Source: Massilia sp. Root418
Lineage (GTDB): Bacteria; Pseudomonadota; Gammaproteobacteria; Burkholderiales; Burkholderiaceae_D
Length of the DNA: 64,000 nt
Direction: 5' to 3'
NCBI RefSeq assembly: GCF_001425265.1
Contig: NZ_LMEC01000022.1
Span: forward strand, 124,001-188,000
Shown: positions 8,151-16,637 of the stretch, one piece after another
How the letters are laid out: each line of letters starts with the position of its first letter
Position numbering within the stretch: position 1 is the first letter of the stretch
Position numbers and translations under genes: made by a program
The notes under the pieces: model-generated
The model's database searches: none
Seen by the model: only the letters and a program-made list of their open reading frames with translations
Told to the model about the DNA's origin: nothing

Positions 8151-9473
8151 ATGAACCGTCTGTTTTTCCGCTTTTTCGTGCTGGTCATGCTGGCCATCAC
8201 GGCGGCCACCTTTGCCATCTACTTCGCGATCAGCCGCCTGTACGGCGATCCGCTGGAAGACATCGCCCGGCGCCAGGCGGCGGCCGAGGTGTTCCTGCTG
8301 GAGCACTATATCGACCGCGCCCCGGCCGACGAGTGGCTGGTGCGGCTGAACAAGGTGCGCGAGGTATCCAGCGTGCGCTACGAGCTGCTGCCGCTGGCGC
8401 AGGCCAGCGCCGCGCTGTCGTCGGCCGACGCCGCCCTGCTGCAGCGCGGCGGCATGGTGTTCCGGGTGGCGGACAAGGCCTTCCTGCGCCGCGTGGACCT
8501 GAGCGGCCAGCGCTATATCGGCAGCGAAGGCGAGGTACTGCGCGCCGAGGGCTTGCCGATCAATATCGCGCAAGCCCTGCAGCAGGAGGCGCTGCGCTAC
8601 GCCATCGTGGCGCTGGCCCTGCTGATCCCGATCGCGCTGTGGTCGCGCGCGCACTGGCGCGGCATGCAGACGCTGGCGCGCGTGGCCGACGAGTTCGGCG
8701 CCGGCCGGCTATCGGCGCGGGCGCGCATGGCACCGGGCGCCAGCATCTACCCGCTGGCCGAACGCATGGACCACATGGCCGACCGCATCGAGCGCCTGAT
8801 GGAAGCCCAGCGCACGCTGCTGCATTCGGTATCGCATGAAATCCGCACGCCGATCGCGCGCCTGGAATTCGGCCTGGAACTGCTGCGCACGGCGGCCGCC
8901 ACGGAGGCCGGGCCGGCGCTGGAAACGCGCATCGTCGCGATGGAACAGGACGTGCGGGAATTGAACGCCCTGATGACGGAGCTGCTCGGCATGGCCAGGC
9001 TGGACAGCGGCCAAGCCATGCAGCGCCAGCCCTTCGAACTGGCGCCGGCGCTGCGCGCCTGCGTGGCGGCGCAGCCGGCCGGGCAGCACACCGAGGTGCG
9101 CATCGCCGACGGCCTGGGCCTGGTGGACGGCGACTGCCGCCTGCTGATGCGGGCCGTGGCCAATTTGCTGGGCAACGCGGCCAAATACGGGGCGGGGCGG
9201 GTGCTGCTGAACGCGGCGCGCGGCAGCGACGGCCAGCTCGTGATTGCCGTGGAGGACGACGGCCCCGGCATTCCGGCGGCAGAGCGTGCGCGCGTGTTCG
9301 CGCCCTTCTACCGCCTGGACAGCAGCCGCGACCGGGCCAGCGGCGGCTTCGGCCTGGGTCTCGCCATTGCGCACAAGGCGGTGGCGCTGCACGGCGGCAG
9401 CCTGGCGGTAGAGGATGGCGAACCAGGTGTCGGACTGGGCGGCGCGCGCTTCGTCATTCGCCTGCCGGGCTGA
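8151..9473 (+). CDS. Sensor histidine kinase (RstB type)
   Basis: A 440-residue membrane kinase. A first membrane segment at residues 7-25, a periplasmic domain of about 120 residues, a second segment near 150-165, then HAMP, HisKA and HATPase_c. The phosphorylated His229 is in HSVSHEIRTPIA; the N box is LLGNAAKYG, the G boxes DDGPGIP and GGFGLGLAIAHK. It probably pairs with the response regulator at 4374, which has no adjacent kinase. Its last 20 bases overlap the convergent YihY gene. Confidence 0.93.
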   Translation: MNRLFFRFFVLVMLAITAATFAIYFAISRLYGDPLEDIARRQAAAEVFLLEHYIDRAPADEWLVRLNKVREVSSVRYELLPLAQASAALSSADAALLQRGGMVFRVADKAFLRRVDLSGQRYIGSEGEVLRAEGLPINIAQALQQEALRYAIVALALLIPIALWSRAHWRGMQTLARVADEFGAGRLSARARMAPGASIYPLAERMDHMADRIERLMEAQRTLLHSVSHEIRTPIARLEFGLELLRTAAATEAGPALETRIVAMEQDVRELNALMTELLGMARLDSGQAMQRQPFELAPALRACVAAQPAGQHTEVRIADGLGLVDGDCRLLMRAVANLLGNAAKYGAGRVLLNAARGSDGQLVIAVEDDGPGIPAAERARVFAPFYRLDSSRDRASGGFGLGLAIAHKAVALHGGSLAVEDGEPGVGLGGARFVIRLPG

Positions 9474-10371
9474 CGGTACGCAGCGGCGGCGCAGCCTGGC
9501 CCTGCTCGTGGCGCCCCACGCGCTCGAACTCCGAGATCACCTGGGCGCCGAACAGCAGCAGGGAGGCCGCGATCTCCAGGCTGAACATGACCACGATGGC
9601 GGTGGTCAGCGAGCCGTACACGATGTTGACCTGCGAGAGCGTGCTGAAGTACCACACCAGCACGTGGCGCGCCAGTTCCCACAGCACCGTGGCGGTGACG
9701 CCGCCGATCAGCGCGTGCGCATACGACAGCCGGCCCACCGGCATGACCAGGTAGATGGAACTGAGCATCAGCACTTCGCCCAGCACGCCCAGCATATAGA
9801 GCAGCACGCCGGACACGCCGTGCAGCGACCAGGAATAGCCGAGAAACTGCAGTTCCTCCTCGCCGATCACCTGCAGCCCGCCAGCCACCAGGGTGACCAG
9901 CAAAATGCCGATGCCCAGCGACAGGATGTAGCAGTAGGGCAGGATGGCGGACACCAGGAAGTGGCGGCGCCGTATCGCCACCCGGTGCATGAAGATCACG
10001 CACATGGCGTTTTCCAGCACCGTGAAGGCCAGCGAGCTGAAGAACAGCATGGTGAGCGCCAGCAGCCAGCCGATGACGCTGCGCTGGTTGAGGAACTGGC
10101 CCACCTCGGCCACGAGGGCGCGCGACTGCCCGGGCACCAGCCATTCGAGGTAGTGGCCTATGGTGTCGAGCAGTTCGGCCGGGTCCAGCCAGTGCGACAG
10201 CACCACCACCACCAGCATCAGCAGCGGCACGATGGACAGCAGTGAATAGTAGGCGACGGCGCCCGCCAGCAGCAGCCCCTGGTTGGCCCGGAAGCCGCGC
10301 ACGCATTGCAGCGCGAAGTCCAGGGGATGGCTGGCCACCCAGGCGGCGGCCTTGCTTGTGAGCATACGCAT
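9454..10371 (-). CDS. YihY/BrkB family inner-membrane protein
   Basis: A 305-residue polytopic protein of the YihY (formerly RNase BN/BrkB) family. About six hydrophobic segments are visible, with the family motifs LLAGAVAYYSLLSIVPLL near residue 35-50 and YGSLTTAIVVMFSLEIAASLLLFGAQ near 255-280. The function of the family is unsettled; it is a membrane protein, not a nuclease. Its 3' end overlaps the kinase gene by 20 bases, and the REP pair at 10451 lies between its start and the LD-carboxypeptidase end. Confidence 0.92.
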   Translation of the reverse strand: MRMLTSKAAAWVASHPLDFALQCVRGFRANQGLLLAGAVAYYSLLSIVPLLMLVVVVLSHWLDPAELLDTIGHYLEWLVPGQSRALVAEVGQFLNQRSVIGWLLALTMLFFSSLAFTVLENAMCVIFMHRVAIRRRHFLVSAILPYCYILSLGIGILLVTLVAGGLQVIGEEELQFLGYSWSLHGVSGVLLYMLGVLGEVLMLSSIYLVMPVGRLSYAHALIGGVTATVLWELARHVLVWYFSTLSQVNIVYGSLTTAIVVMFSLEIAASLLLFGAQVISEFERVGRHEQGQAAPPLRTVSPAGE

Positions 10372-10450
10372 GGACTCATTCTACGCAGGCGCCCGGATGG
10401 CTGGCGCGCAACAGCCGGGGTGCGCGGCCGGGACGCAGGGCGGCGGGCGC

Positions 10451-10484
10451 GGCGGGTTACGCGCTGCGCGCTAACCCGCCCTAC
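10451..10484 (-). repeat. REP palindrome, pair B left
   Basis: Near-perfect palindrome GGCGGGTTACGCG/CGCGCTAACCCGCC with CTAC at the right end. Inverted partner at 10515, spacer 30 bases. Confidence 0.85.
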
Positions 10485-10514
10485 GGGGTGTGGCCGGGAC
10501 GCGATGGGGCGGGC

Positions 10515-10550
10515 GTAGGGCGGGTTAGGCGCGCAGCGCCGTAACCCGCC
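10515..10550 (+). repeat. REP palindrome, pair B right
   Basis: GTAG followed by a palindrome with arms GGCGGGTTAGGCG and CGCCGTAACCCGCC. It ends 3 bases before the stop codon of the LD-carboxypeptidase gene, so its hairpin could also end or stabilise that transcript. Confidence 0.85.
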
Positions 10551-10553
10551 GTG

Positions 10554-11657
10554 CTAGCTGACCGCCGGCTCCAGCAAGGTCAAGGTCTGCCGCTCCGCGT
10601 CCAGCGTGGCCCGCACCCCCATGGGGATGGTGAACTGGTGCCGGATGTGCCCGAACGAGTAGCCGGCCACGGCGGTCTGCTCCAGCGGCAGCAAATGCTG
10701 GTCCACGGTTTCGTTCAGGGTGAGCGAGATGTCGTCGTCCTGGTTCTCGCAGTTCTCAAAAATGCCCAGCATTACGCCGGCCGTGTTCTTCAAGCCCTGG
10801 CTCAGCTGCAGCTGCATCAGCATGCGGTCAACGCGGTAGGGCGCTTCGTTCACTTCTTCCAGGAACAGGATGCTGCCCTTGATGTCGGCGGCATACGGCG
10901 TGCCTTCCAGCGCGCTGACCAGGCACAGGTTGCCACCGGTGAGGTGGCCTGTGCACTGGCCCCCGTGCACGGTACGCACGGTGTACTGCGGCTCGGCCAC
11001 CGCCTTGTGGGCGTTGTCCTGCGACATGGAAATGGTATAGCGTTCCTGCGGCGCCATCAGCACATTTTGCAGCTGCGTCACCGCATACTCGGAAAAGGTG
11101 GACGACGCCACCGGCCCGTGGAAGGTGACCAGCCCGGCGTGCTTGTTGATGGCCAGGTGCAGGGCGGTGATGTCGGAATAGCCGATCAGCACCTTGGGAT
11201 TGGCGCGGATCAGCGCATAGTCGATGTGGGGCAGCAGCGAGATGCAGCCGGAGCCGCCGCGGATGGCCCAGATGGCGTTCACCTGCGGGTCGGCGAACAT
11301 GCCGTGCAAGTCCTCCAGGCGCTGCGCCACGGTGCCGCCGTAATTGCCGTGCACCGCGTTGATGTGCTCGCCCAGCTTGACCCGCAGGCCGAGCGATTCG
11401 ATGTTGCGCACCGCTTTGTCGATGGCCTTGGGACTGGTGTGGCCACCGGGCGCGATGATGCCGACCAGGTCGCCGGGCTCCAGGCGCGGCGGCTTGGTCA
11501 GTTGCGGCTTGCTCATGGCTTGGTTTCCTTGCGATGGGGCGCGCCTGGGACGGCCGGCCGCCGCAGCGGGGAGCGCTGCGGCGGCCAGGGCAGCGCCGGT
11601 GGCCGAAGCCACCAGGCCGCCGAAGCGGCGCCGGCTGAGGGGAGAGGTCGTCGGCAC
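10554..11657 (-). CDS. LD-carboxypeptidase (peptidase S66), Tat-type leader
   Basis: S66-family enzyme, related to LdcA, which removes the terminal D-Ala from murein tetrapeptides; MccF-type members cleave other amide bonds. Visible catalytic features are the nucleophile Ser in IGYSDIT, the Glu region FLEEVNEAPYRVDRML and the His of FGHIRHQF. The GTG at 11657 lies 10 bases after the TonB receptor stop and gives 367 residues beginning with a twin-arginine leader: SRRRF at residues 8-12, an Ala-rich hydrophobic core, then AAAAG. A second start, ATG at 11516, has an AAGGAA ribosome site and would give a 320-residue cytoplasmic enzyme like E. coli LdcA. I list the exported form; both may be made. 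Likely co-transcribed with the receptor. Confidence 0.85.
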   Translation of the reverse strand: MPTTSPLSRRRFGGLVASATGAALAAAALPAAAAGRPRRAPSQGNQAMSKPQLTKPPRLEPGDLVGIIAPGGHTSPKAIDKAVRNIESLGLRVKLGEHINAVHGNYGGTVAQRLEDLHGMFADPQVNAIWAIRGGSGCISLLPHIDYALIRANPKVLIGYSDITALHLAINKHAGLVTFHGPVASSTFSEYAVTQLQNVLMAPQERYTISMSQDNAHKAVAEPQYTVRTVHGGQCTGHLTGGNLCLVSALEGTPYAADIKGSILFLEEVNEAPYRVDRMLMQLQLSQGLKNTAGVMLGIFENCENQDDDISLTLNETVDQHLLPLEQTAVAGYSFGHIRHQFTIPMGVRATLDAERQTLTLLEPAVS

Positions 11658-11667
11658 CGCTATCCGC

Positions 11668-14427
11668 TTACATGAACTTGTACTTGAGGTTGACGGACAG
11701 CGAACGGCCGCGCGCATCGGCCACGCGCGGATCCCAGCCTGCACCCACCACTTCATCCACGTTGTGCGCGGTGAACGGCGGGGTCTTGTCGAACAGGTTC
11801 AGGATGCCCACCGTGATGGTGGCGTTCTTGTAGCCGGTGTAGGTGCCCGTCAGGTCATACTTCTCGTAGTGCTTCACGCGCGGCACGAAGCCGGCCGGCG
11901 GCGTGCCCTTGCCGCCGTTGGGCACCTGGTCGTTGTAGCCGGTGGAGAAGTTCTGCGTAAACAGCGCGCTCCAGTCGCCCTTCGCCACGCTGATGCTGGC
12001 GTTGTGCTTCCAGCGCAGGTAGATGTCGCGGCTGTTGAAGATGCCCACGTTTTCCTTGTACGGCTGGCCTTCGAATTCGGCGAACTTGAAGCTCTTCATG
12101 TAGGTGCCGTCCAGCTTGGCCACCCACTTGTAGCCTTCCACTTTGCCGTCCGCCTGCAGGCCCAGGTCGGCGCCGCGGGTTTTCAGGCCGGCCGCGTTGA
12201 TCCAGCCCGCTTCCACGTGGTCGATGACGCCGGTGGCGGGATTGCGCACGATGTACTCGGGCAGGAACTGCCAGTTGGCCAGCACCACTTGCGGGGTGCG
12301 GTTCAGGATACGGTCCTGGATGTTGATGGCCCAGAAGTCCAACGAGGCCGAGAAGCCGCGCACCGGCTCCACCACGATGCCCAGCGTGCCCTGCTTGGAG
12401 GTTTCAGGCTTCAGGCTGGGATTGCCGCCGGTGTTGTAAGCCAGGCGCGGAATGGCGCAGAACAGCGGGTTGCCCGGATTCTTGGCGCAGCCTTCCTGGT
12501 CGATGATGCCGTTCGGCAGTTCCTGCGACAGGCGGCCCGCGTACAGCTGGGTGAAGCTCGGCGCCAGGAAGCCCTTGTTGGCCGAACCGCGCAGCACCAG
12601 GTTGCTGGTCGGCTGGTAGCGGAACGACACTTTCGGGTTGGTGGTGGCGCCGATCACGCTGTAATCGTCGCGGCGCACGGCCAGCTGCACTTCCAGGTCT
12701 TTCAGCACCGGCACCAGCAGTTCGGCGTAGACCGCGCGCACGTCGCGCGAGGCGCCGCTCAGGGACGCGTTACCCGGCGACAGCAGGATCTTGGTGGCGT
12801 CCACGTCTTGCGCGAAGCCATAGGTTTCCTTGCGCAGGTCGAAGCCCGCCGCCATCGACACGGCGCCGGCCGGCAGCTGCATCACTTCGCCGGAGACCGA
12901 GCCGTCCAGCTGGGTCATGGTGGTCTTGCCGTGCTGGAAGGCGCCGATGTACTTGGTCGACTCGATCAGCTGCATCGCTTCGGCGGTCTGGCTCTGGCCC
13001 GGCGCCAGCCAGGGATTGATCTTGCCGCTGCCCAGGGCCGCGTAGATCTTGTCGGTGTAGCCGTAGCCGTCCACCAGGGCGGTCTTGGTGGTGCTTTCCG
13101 CGCGCGACAGGCCCAGCTTGTAGTCCCACTTGCCCATCAGCAGGCCTTCGGCGGCCAGCAGCAGGCGGTAGTTCTCGGTCACGTTGTTCTGCGTGCGGTC
13201 GCCCCACGGCGTGCTGCGCCACTTGTAGATGATGGGCTTGGTCTTGTCGTAGCTCGGGATGTACTGCGACAGGTCCTGGTAGTAGGGGCCGTTGACCGGG
13301 TAGGCGGCGCCGTTGGCCAGGCTGGTGGAAATCTGCACCGGCGTGAAGGAGGCGGTCGCCTCGGTGCGCGAGCCGAGCAGCTCGAAGAACACCTTGTGGT
13401 TGTCGTTGATCTTCAGGGTGCCGCGCGAGACGGCGTTGGTGCGCTCGACCGGGAAGCTGATCACATAATCGGCGCCGTAGTCGTAGGCGCAGGAATACTT
13501 GGAACGGGTGACGGCGGTGACGTCCTTCCACAGGTCGCTCTGGTACTGCGACATGCCGGGGATGGTGTCGCACTTGCCTTGCAGGCTCAGCAGGCCGGCC
13601 TGCAGGTAGGTGGTGCTGTCGCCCGGCATTTTGAAACCGGTGCCCAGCGCGGTGCCGGCGCCGGTGAGAATGTTGGCGAACGGGGTGCCGGTGGTGTCCG
13701 GCGACAGGCCGCGCGCAGGCTGGAAGCCGTTGGCGAAGTCGCGCTGCCTGGAGCTGAGCTTGTCGTTGTTGTCGTGCGTGACGGAGGCCATGATGTTCCA
13801 GCCGTCGCTTTGCAGGTCGCCCAGGCCGCCCAGCGCGGACACGCGGCGGTTCATGCCGCCGCCGTGTTCGGTGCCGTTCAGCGTGGTGGACAGTTCCAGG
13901 CCTTTATAGTCGGTCTTCAGGATGAAGTTGACCACGCCGCCGATGGCGTCGGTGCCGTAGATGGCGGAAGCGCCGTCCTTCAGGATTTCCACGCGGGCGA
14001 TGGCGCCCAGCGGGATGGAGTTCAGGTCCACCGCCTTGCCGGAGGCGCCGTGGTTGCCCACGCGGCGGCCGTTCAGCAGCACCAGCGTGGCGTTCGGGCC
14101 CAGGCCGCGCAGGGAGGCGAAGGAGGCGCCGCCGGACACGCGGTCGGCGTCGGCGCCGAACACGTTATTACCTGAGGTCATATTGTCGGCGCCGGTGCCG
14201 CTGGCGGAAATGGTGCGCAGCAGCTGCTCGGTGTCGGTGATGCCGGCCTTTTCGATCGCGTCGAAGGTGACCACCTGCACCGGCAGCGCGCCTTCCTTGG
14301 CCACGCGCTTGATGCTGGAGCCGGTGATTTCCACCCGCTGGATTTGCTGCGGGGCAGCCTGCTGAGCCATTACGGGACTTACTACACCTATCAGCGCAAT
14401 CATCTGCGCGAGCTTTTTAACCTTCAC
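11668..14427 (-). CDS. TonB-dependent outer-membrane receptor
   Basis: A 919-residue TonB-dependent transporter. The GTG at 14427 is preceded by AGGGAGAG and starts a signal peptide (VKVKKLAQMIALIGVVSPVMAQQ). The TonB box is probably VEITGSSIKR, the plug domain spans about residues 35-165 (GLGPNATLVLLNGRRVGNHG, DGASAIYGTDAIGGVVNFI), and the barrel fills the rest, ending LSVNLKYKFM. The receptor is of the large class that imports peptides, sugars or nucleosides rather than classical siderophores. Its neighbours are a peptide-binding protein upstream and an LD-carboxypeptidase directly downstream, suggesting peptides, possibly murein peptides. The substrate is inferred, not shown. Confidence 0.92.
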   Translation of the reverse strand: MKVKKLAQMIALIGVVSPVMAQQAAPQQIQRVEITGSSIKRVAKEGALPVQVVTFDAIEKAGITDTEQLLRTISASGTGADNMTSGNNVFGADADRVSGGASFASLRGLGPNATLVLLNGRRVGNHGASGKAVDLNSIPLGAIARVEILKDGASAIYGTDAIGGVVNFILKTDYKGLELSTTLNGTEHGGGMNRRVSALGGLGDLQSDGWNIMASVTHDNNDKLSSRQRDFANGFQPARGLSPDTTGTPFANILTGAGTALGTGFKMPGDSTTYLQAGLLSLQGKCDTIPGMSQYQSDLWKDVTAVTRSKYSCAYDYGADYVISFPVERTNAVSRGTLKINDNHKVFFELLGSRTEATASFTPVQISTSLANGAAYPVNGPYYQDLSQYIPSYDKTKPIIYKWRSTPWGDRTQNNVTENYRLLLAAEGLLMGKWDYKLGLSRAESTTKTALVDGYGYTDKIYAALGSGKINPWLAPGQSQTAEAMQLIESTKYIGAFQHGKTTMTQLDGSVSGEVMQLPAGAVSMAAGFDLRKETYGFAQDVDATKILLSPGNASLSGASRDVRAVYAELLVPVLKDLEVQLAVRRDDYSVIGATTNPKVSFRYQPTSNLVLRGSANKGFLAPSFTQLYAGRLSQELPNGIIDQEGCAKNPGNPLFCAIPRLAYNTGGNPSLKPETSKQGTLGIVVEPVRGFSASLDFWAINIQDRILNRTPQVVLANWQFLPEYIVRNPATGVIDHVEAGWINAAGLKTRGADLGLQADGKVEGYKWVAKLDGTYMKSFKFAEFEGQPYKENVGIFNSRDIYLRWKHNASISVAKGDWSALFTQNFSTGYNDQVPNGGKGTPPAGFVPRVKHYEKYDLTGTYTGYKNATITVGILNLFDKTPPFTAHNVDEVVGAGWDPRVADARGRSLSVNLKYKFM

Positions 14428-14587
14428 CGTACTCTCCCTTGATTTGAACGAACTCTTGACTGCCCGGCGCCGGGCACGGCGTCTTGCGCACCGCATGAAA
14501 ATTCAGAGTAGCGCTTTGCACTCCGCGCTATCCAATGAAAATAGCTCACTTGGCCATAACTTTTAGGAATGATAATAAGAAATTCAA

Positions 14588-16444
14588 TCAGGGCGCCATT
14601 TTAGTGAGCTGATTCCGCTCCGCAACGTCCAAATCAAGATAACGCCAGTTTGTGAACTCCACGGGGTGGCGGATGTAGTTTTTTAGCCACGGTTGCCGGA
14701 TATCGGCGGAAATCGGGTGGGTCAGCAGCACCCACGGGTTGTAGGCGTGGATCAGCTGGTTCATTTCCCGGTACAGCACGCGGCGCTCCGGCGTATCGCC
14801 CAGCTGGCGGGCCTGCTCGTAGCGGCGGTTGTATTCCGGCAGGTTGAAGCGCGCGTAATTGGCGCGGCCACTGTTGGGGCCGTACAACAATTGCAAGTAG
14901 TTGTCACCGTCCGGGAAGTCGGCAATCCAGTTGGTCTCGAACATCATCACCTTGCCCAGGCGCGAAGCCTTGATGATCTCGGTCTTCTTGTCGCTCTTGA
15001 ACTGCACCTGCAGGCCGATGGCGTTCAGGCCCTTGCGCCACAGCTCGTCGCGCAGGCGGCCCACCATGGACGGCTCGGAATGCATGGTCAGCAGCAGCGG
15101 CTGGCCGTTGGGCAGGGTGCGGTAGCCGTTCTTGCCGACGCGGTAGCCGTAGCGGTCCAGCAGGGCCTTCGCCAGCGCCGGGTTGTAGCTGACCGGGCTG
15201 CGGTAGGCCGGGTCGTAGCCCAGCACATTGGGCGGCAGCGGCGACTGCGCGGGCAGGGCCAGGCCTTTTTTCAGCAGGGCCACGTCCTCCGGGCTGTTGT
15301 AGCTGAGCGCGATGGCGCGCCGCAGCGCCACCTTGTCCTTGCTGTAGCCGCCGATGAGCGGGTCTTCCATGTTCATCCACATGTAGTAGGTCTGCAGCAC
15401 GGGGAAGGGCGACAGTTGCATGCCTTTTTTCGCCAGCTCGGGCTTGAGCTCGGGCGCGGCGGTGTCGGCGCGCAGCACCATGTCCTTCATGGACTCCGGC
15501 ACCTGTTCGATGTAGTCGAACTCGCCGTTCAGGAAGCCCAGCATGCGCGACTGGTATTCCTCCATGATCTTCACCTCGATGCGGTCCACCAGCGGCAGGC
15601 GCTTGCCTTCCAGCGCGGCGGCGGCGGCGCGGTATTCGGGCGCGGCGCCGGCGCCATGAAATACGGTGGGGCGGAAATCCGGGTTGGCTTGCAGGGTGAT
15701 CTTGTCGCTGCGTTTCCACTCGCCCACCATGAAGGGGCCGGTGCCGACCGGGTGGTTGCCCATCTGGCTGCCGTAGGCTTCGGCTACTTCGCGCGCGACC
15801 ACGCCGGTGGCGGGCATGGCCAGGTAGTAGAGGAAGTTGGGGTCCGGAGCACTGAGGCGGATGCGCAGCGTGTATTTGTCCAGCGCCTGCAGGCCGGGGA
15901 TGGCGGTGGCGTGGCTGAATTTGGTCTTGAGCGCCGCGTCGCCGGCGAGCTTGCCTTCCAGCAGGAACAGCCAGGGGGATTTCAGTGCGGGGTCGTACAG
16001 GCGCTTGAGGCTGTAGACGTAGTCTTCGGCGGTGACTTCGCGCTGCTTGCCCTTGAAGGCGGGATCGGGCGTGAAATGGATGCCGGGAGTGAGCTGGAAA
16101 GTGTAGGTCAGGCCGGCCTGGTCCACTTGCGGCATGGCGCGCAGGGTGTTGGGCTGCAGCGTGACCGGGCGCGCCAGGTAGTCGTAGCGCAGCAGCGGGT
16201 CGTACAGGTTTTCCAGCAGGGCCAGGGTGGCGATGTCGGAAGCGACGGCCGGGTCCAGGCCAGTTTCGCCTGTGGAGAGGAAAGCGTGCAGGACTTTCGG
16301 GGCGGCGGCCGGCGCGATGACCGGTGCGTCGGCGGCGGCGGCGTGCCCTGCGGCCAGCGCCAGCGACAGCGCAGCGGCGCCCAGCGCGCGCTGCCACGGC
16401 CTTGCCAGGTTAGCGCCCAAGTTAGCGGCCAGGTTAGCTGCCAT
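14588..16444 (-). CDS. ABC transporter substrate-binding protein, family 5
   Basis: A 618-residue periplasmic solute-binding protein of the DppA/OppA (SBP_bac_5) family. The ATG at 16444 has a GAGGAAAG ribosome site and gives a signal peptide with a curious triple (A/G)ANL repeat before the hydrophobic core LGAAALSLALAAGHAAAADA. The mature protein has the family layout (GLDPAVASDIATLALLENLYDPL near the N-terminus, AEDYVYSLKRLYDP, PVGTGPFMVGEW). No ABC permease or ATPase is adjacent, so it either serves a transporter encoded elsewhere or delivers ligand as an orphan. It precedes the TonB receptor on the same strand by 160 bases. Confidence 0.9.
   Translation of the reverse strand: MAANLAANLGANLARPWQRALGAAALSLALAAGHAAAADAPVIAPAAAPKVLHAFLSTGETGLDPAVASDIATLALLENLYDPLLRYDYLARPVTLQPNTLRAMPQVDQAGLTYTFQLTPGIHFTPDPAFKGKQREVTAEDYVYSLKRLYDPALKSPWLFLLEGKLAGDAALKTKFSHATAIPGLQALDKYTLRIRLSAPDPNFLYYLAMPATGVVAREVAEAYGSQMGNHPVGTGPFMVGEWKRSDKITLQANPDFRPTVFHGAGAAPEYRAAAAALEGKRLPLVDRIEVKIMEEYQSRMLGFLNGEFDYIEQVPESMKDMVLRADTAAPELKPELAKKGMQLSPFPVLQTYYMWMNMEDPLIGGYSKDKVALRRAIALSYNSPEDVALLKKGLALPAQSPLPPNVLGYDPAYRSPVSYNPALAKALLDRYGYRVGKNGYRTLPNGQPLLLTMHSEPSMVGRLRDELWRKGLNAIGLQVQFKSDKKTEIIKASRLGKVMMFETNWIADFPDGDNYLQLLYGPNSGRANYARFNLPEYNRRYEQARQLGDTPERRVLYREMNQLIHAYNPWVLLTHPISADIRQPWLKNYIRHPVEFTNWRYLDLDVAERNQLTKMAP
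16407..16442 (-). repeat. Three tandem 12-bp units in a signal peptide
   Basis: Three near-identical 12-bp units (AGGTTAGCGCCC and two variants on the plus strand) immediately follow the start codon of the family-5 binding protein and encode a repeated (A/G)ANL tetrapeptide at its N-terminus. Confidence 0.75.
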
Positions 16445-16565
16445 GTTCTTCTTTCCTCGCTCTATCAAAACCGCCACAGGATACGGCATCGGGCCGCTGC
16501 CTGACCATGAAATCCGGCCCGCTGCGTATAACTTTTTTGCATGTGCGGCCAGCATTCTTTCATCG

Positions 16566-16590
16566 CGGCATAATGCCGTGGCTCTATACT
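16566..16590 (+). promoter_or_regulatory. Candidate promoter with palindrome
   Basis: A perfect 13-base palindrome CGGCATAATGCCG (16566-16578) is followed by TATACT (16585-16590), a reasonable -10 element 47 bases before the start of the SpmAB-like gene. No good -35 is visible, which would fit an activator or repressor acting through the palindrome. Weak evidence. Confidence 0.3.
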
Positions 16591-16637
16591 TTGCCTGCAA
16601 AATCGCTCTGTCACCCTCGTTATCGGAAATATCGTCC

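Noticed and set aside
11344-14175. 943-codon open frame antisense to the TonB receptor
   Set aside because: Its composition is Arg/Gly/Val/His-rich, typical of a shadow frame in GC-rich DNA, and the opposite strand encodes a complete receptor with signal peptide and plug motifs.
14560-14585. AATGATAATAAG resembling a Fur box upstream of the TonB receptor
   Set aside because: Only about half of the 19-base Fur consensus matches and it lies 140 bases from the start. It remains a possible alternative to a peptide role for the receptor but is too weak to list.
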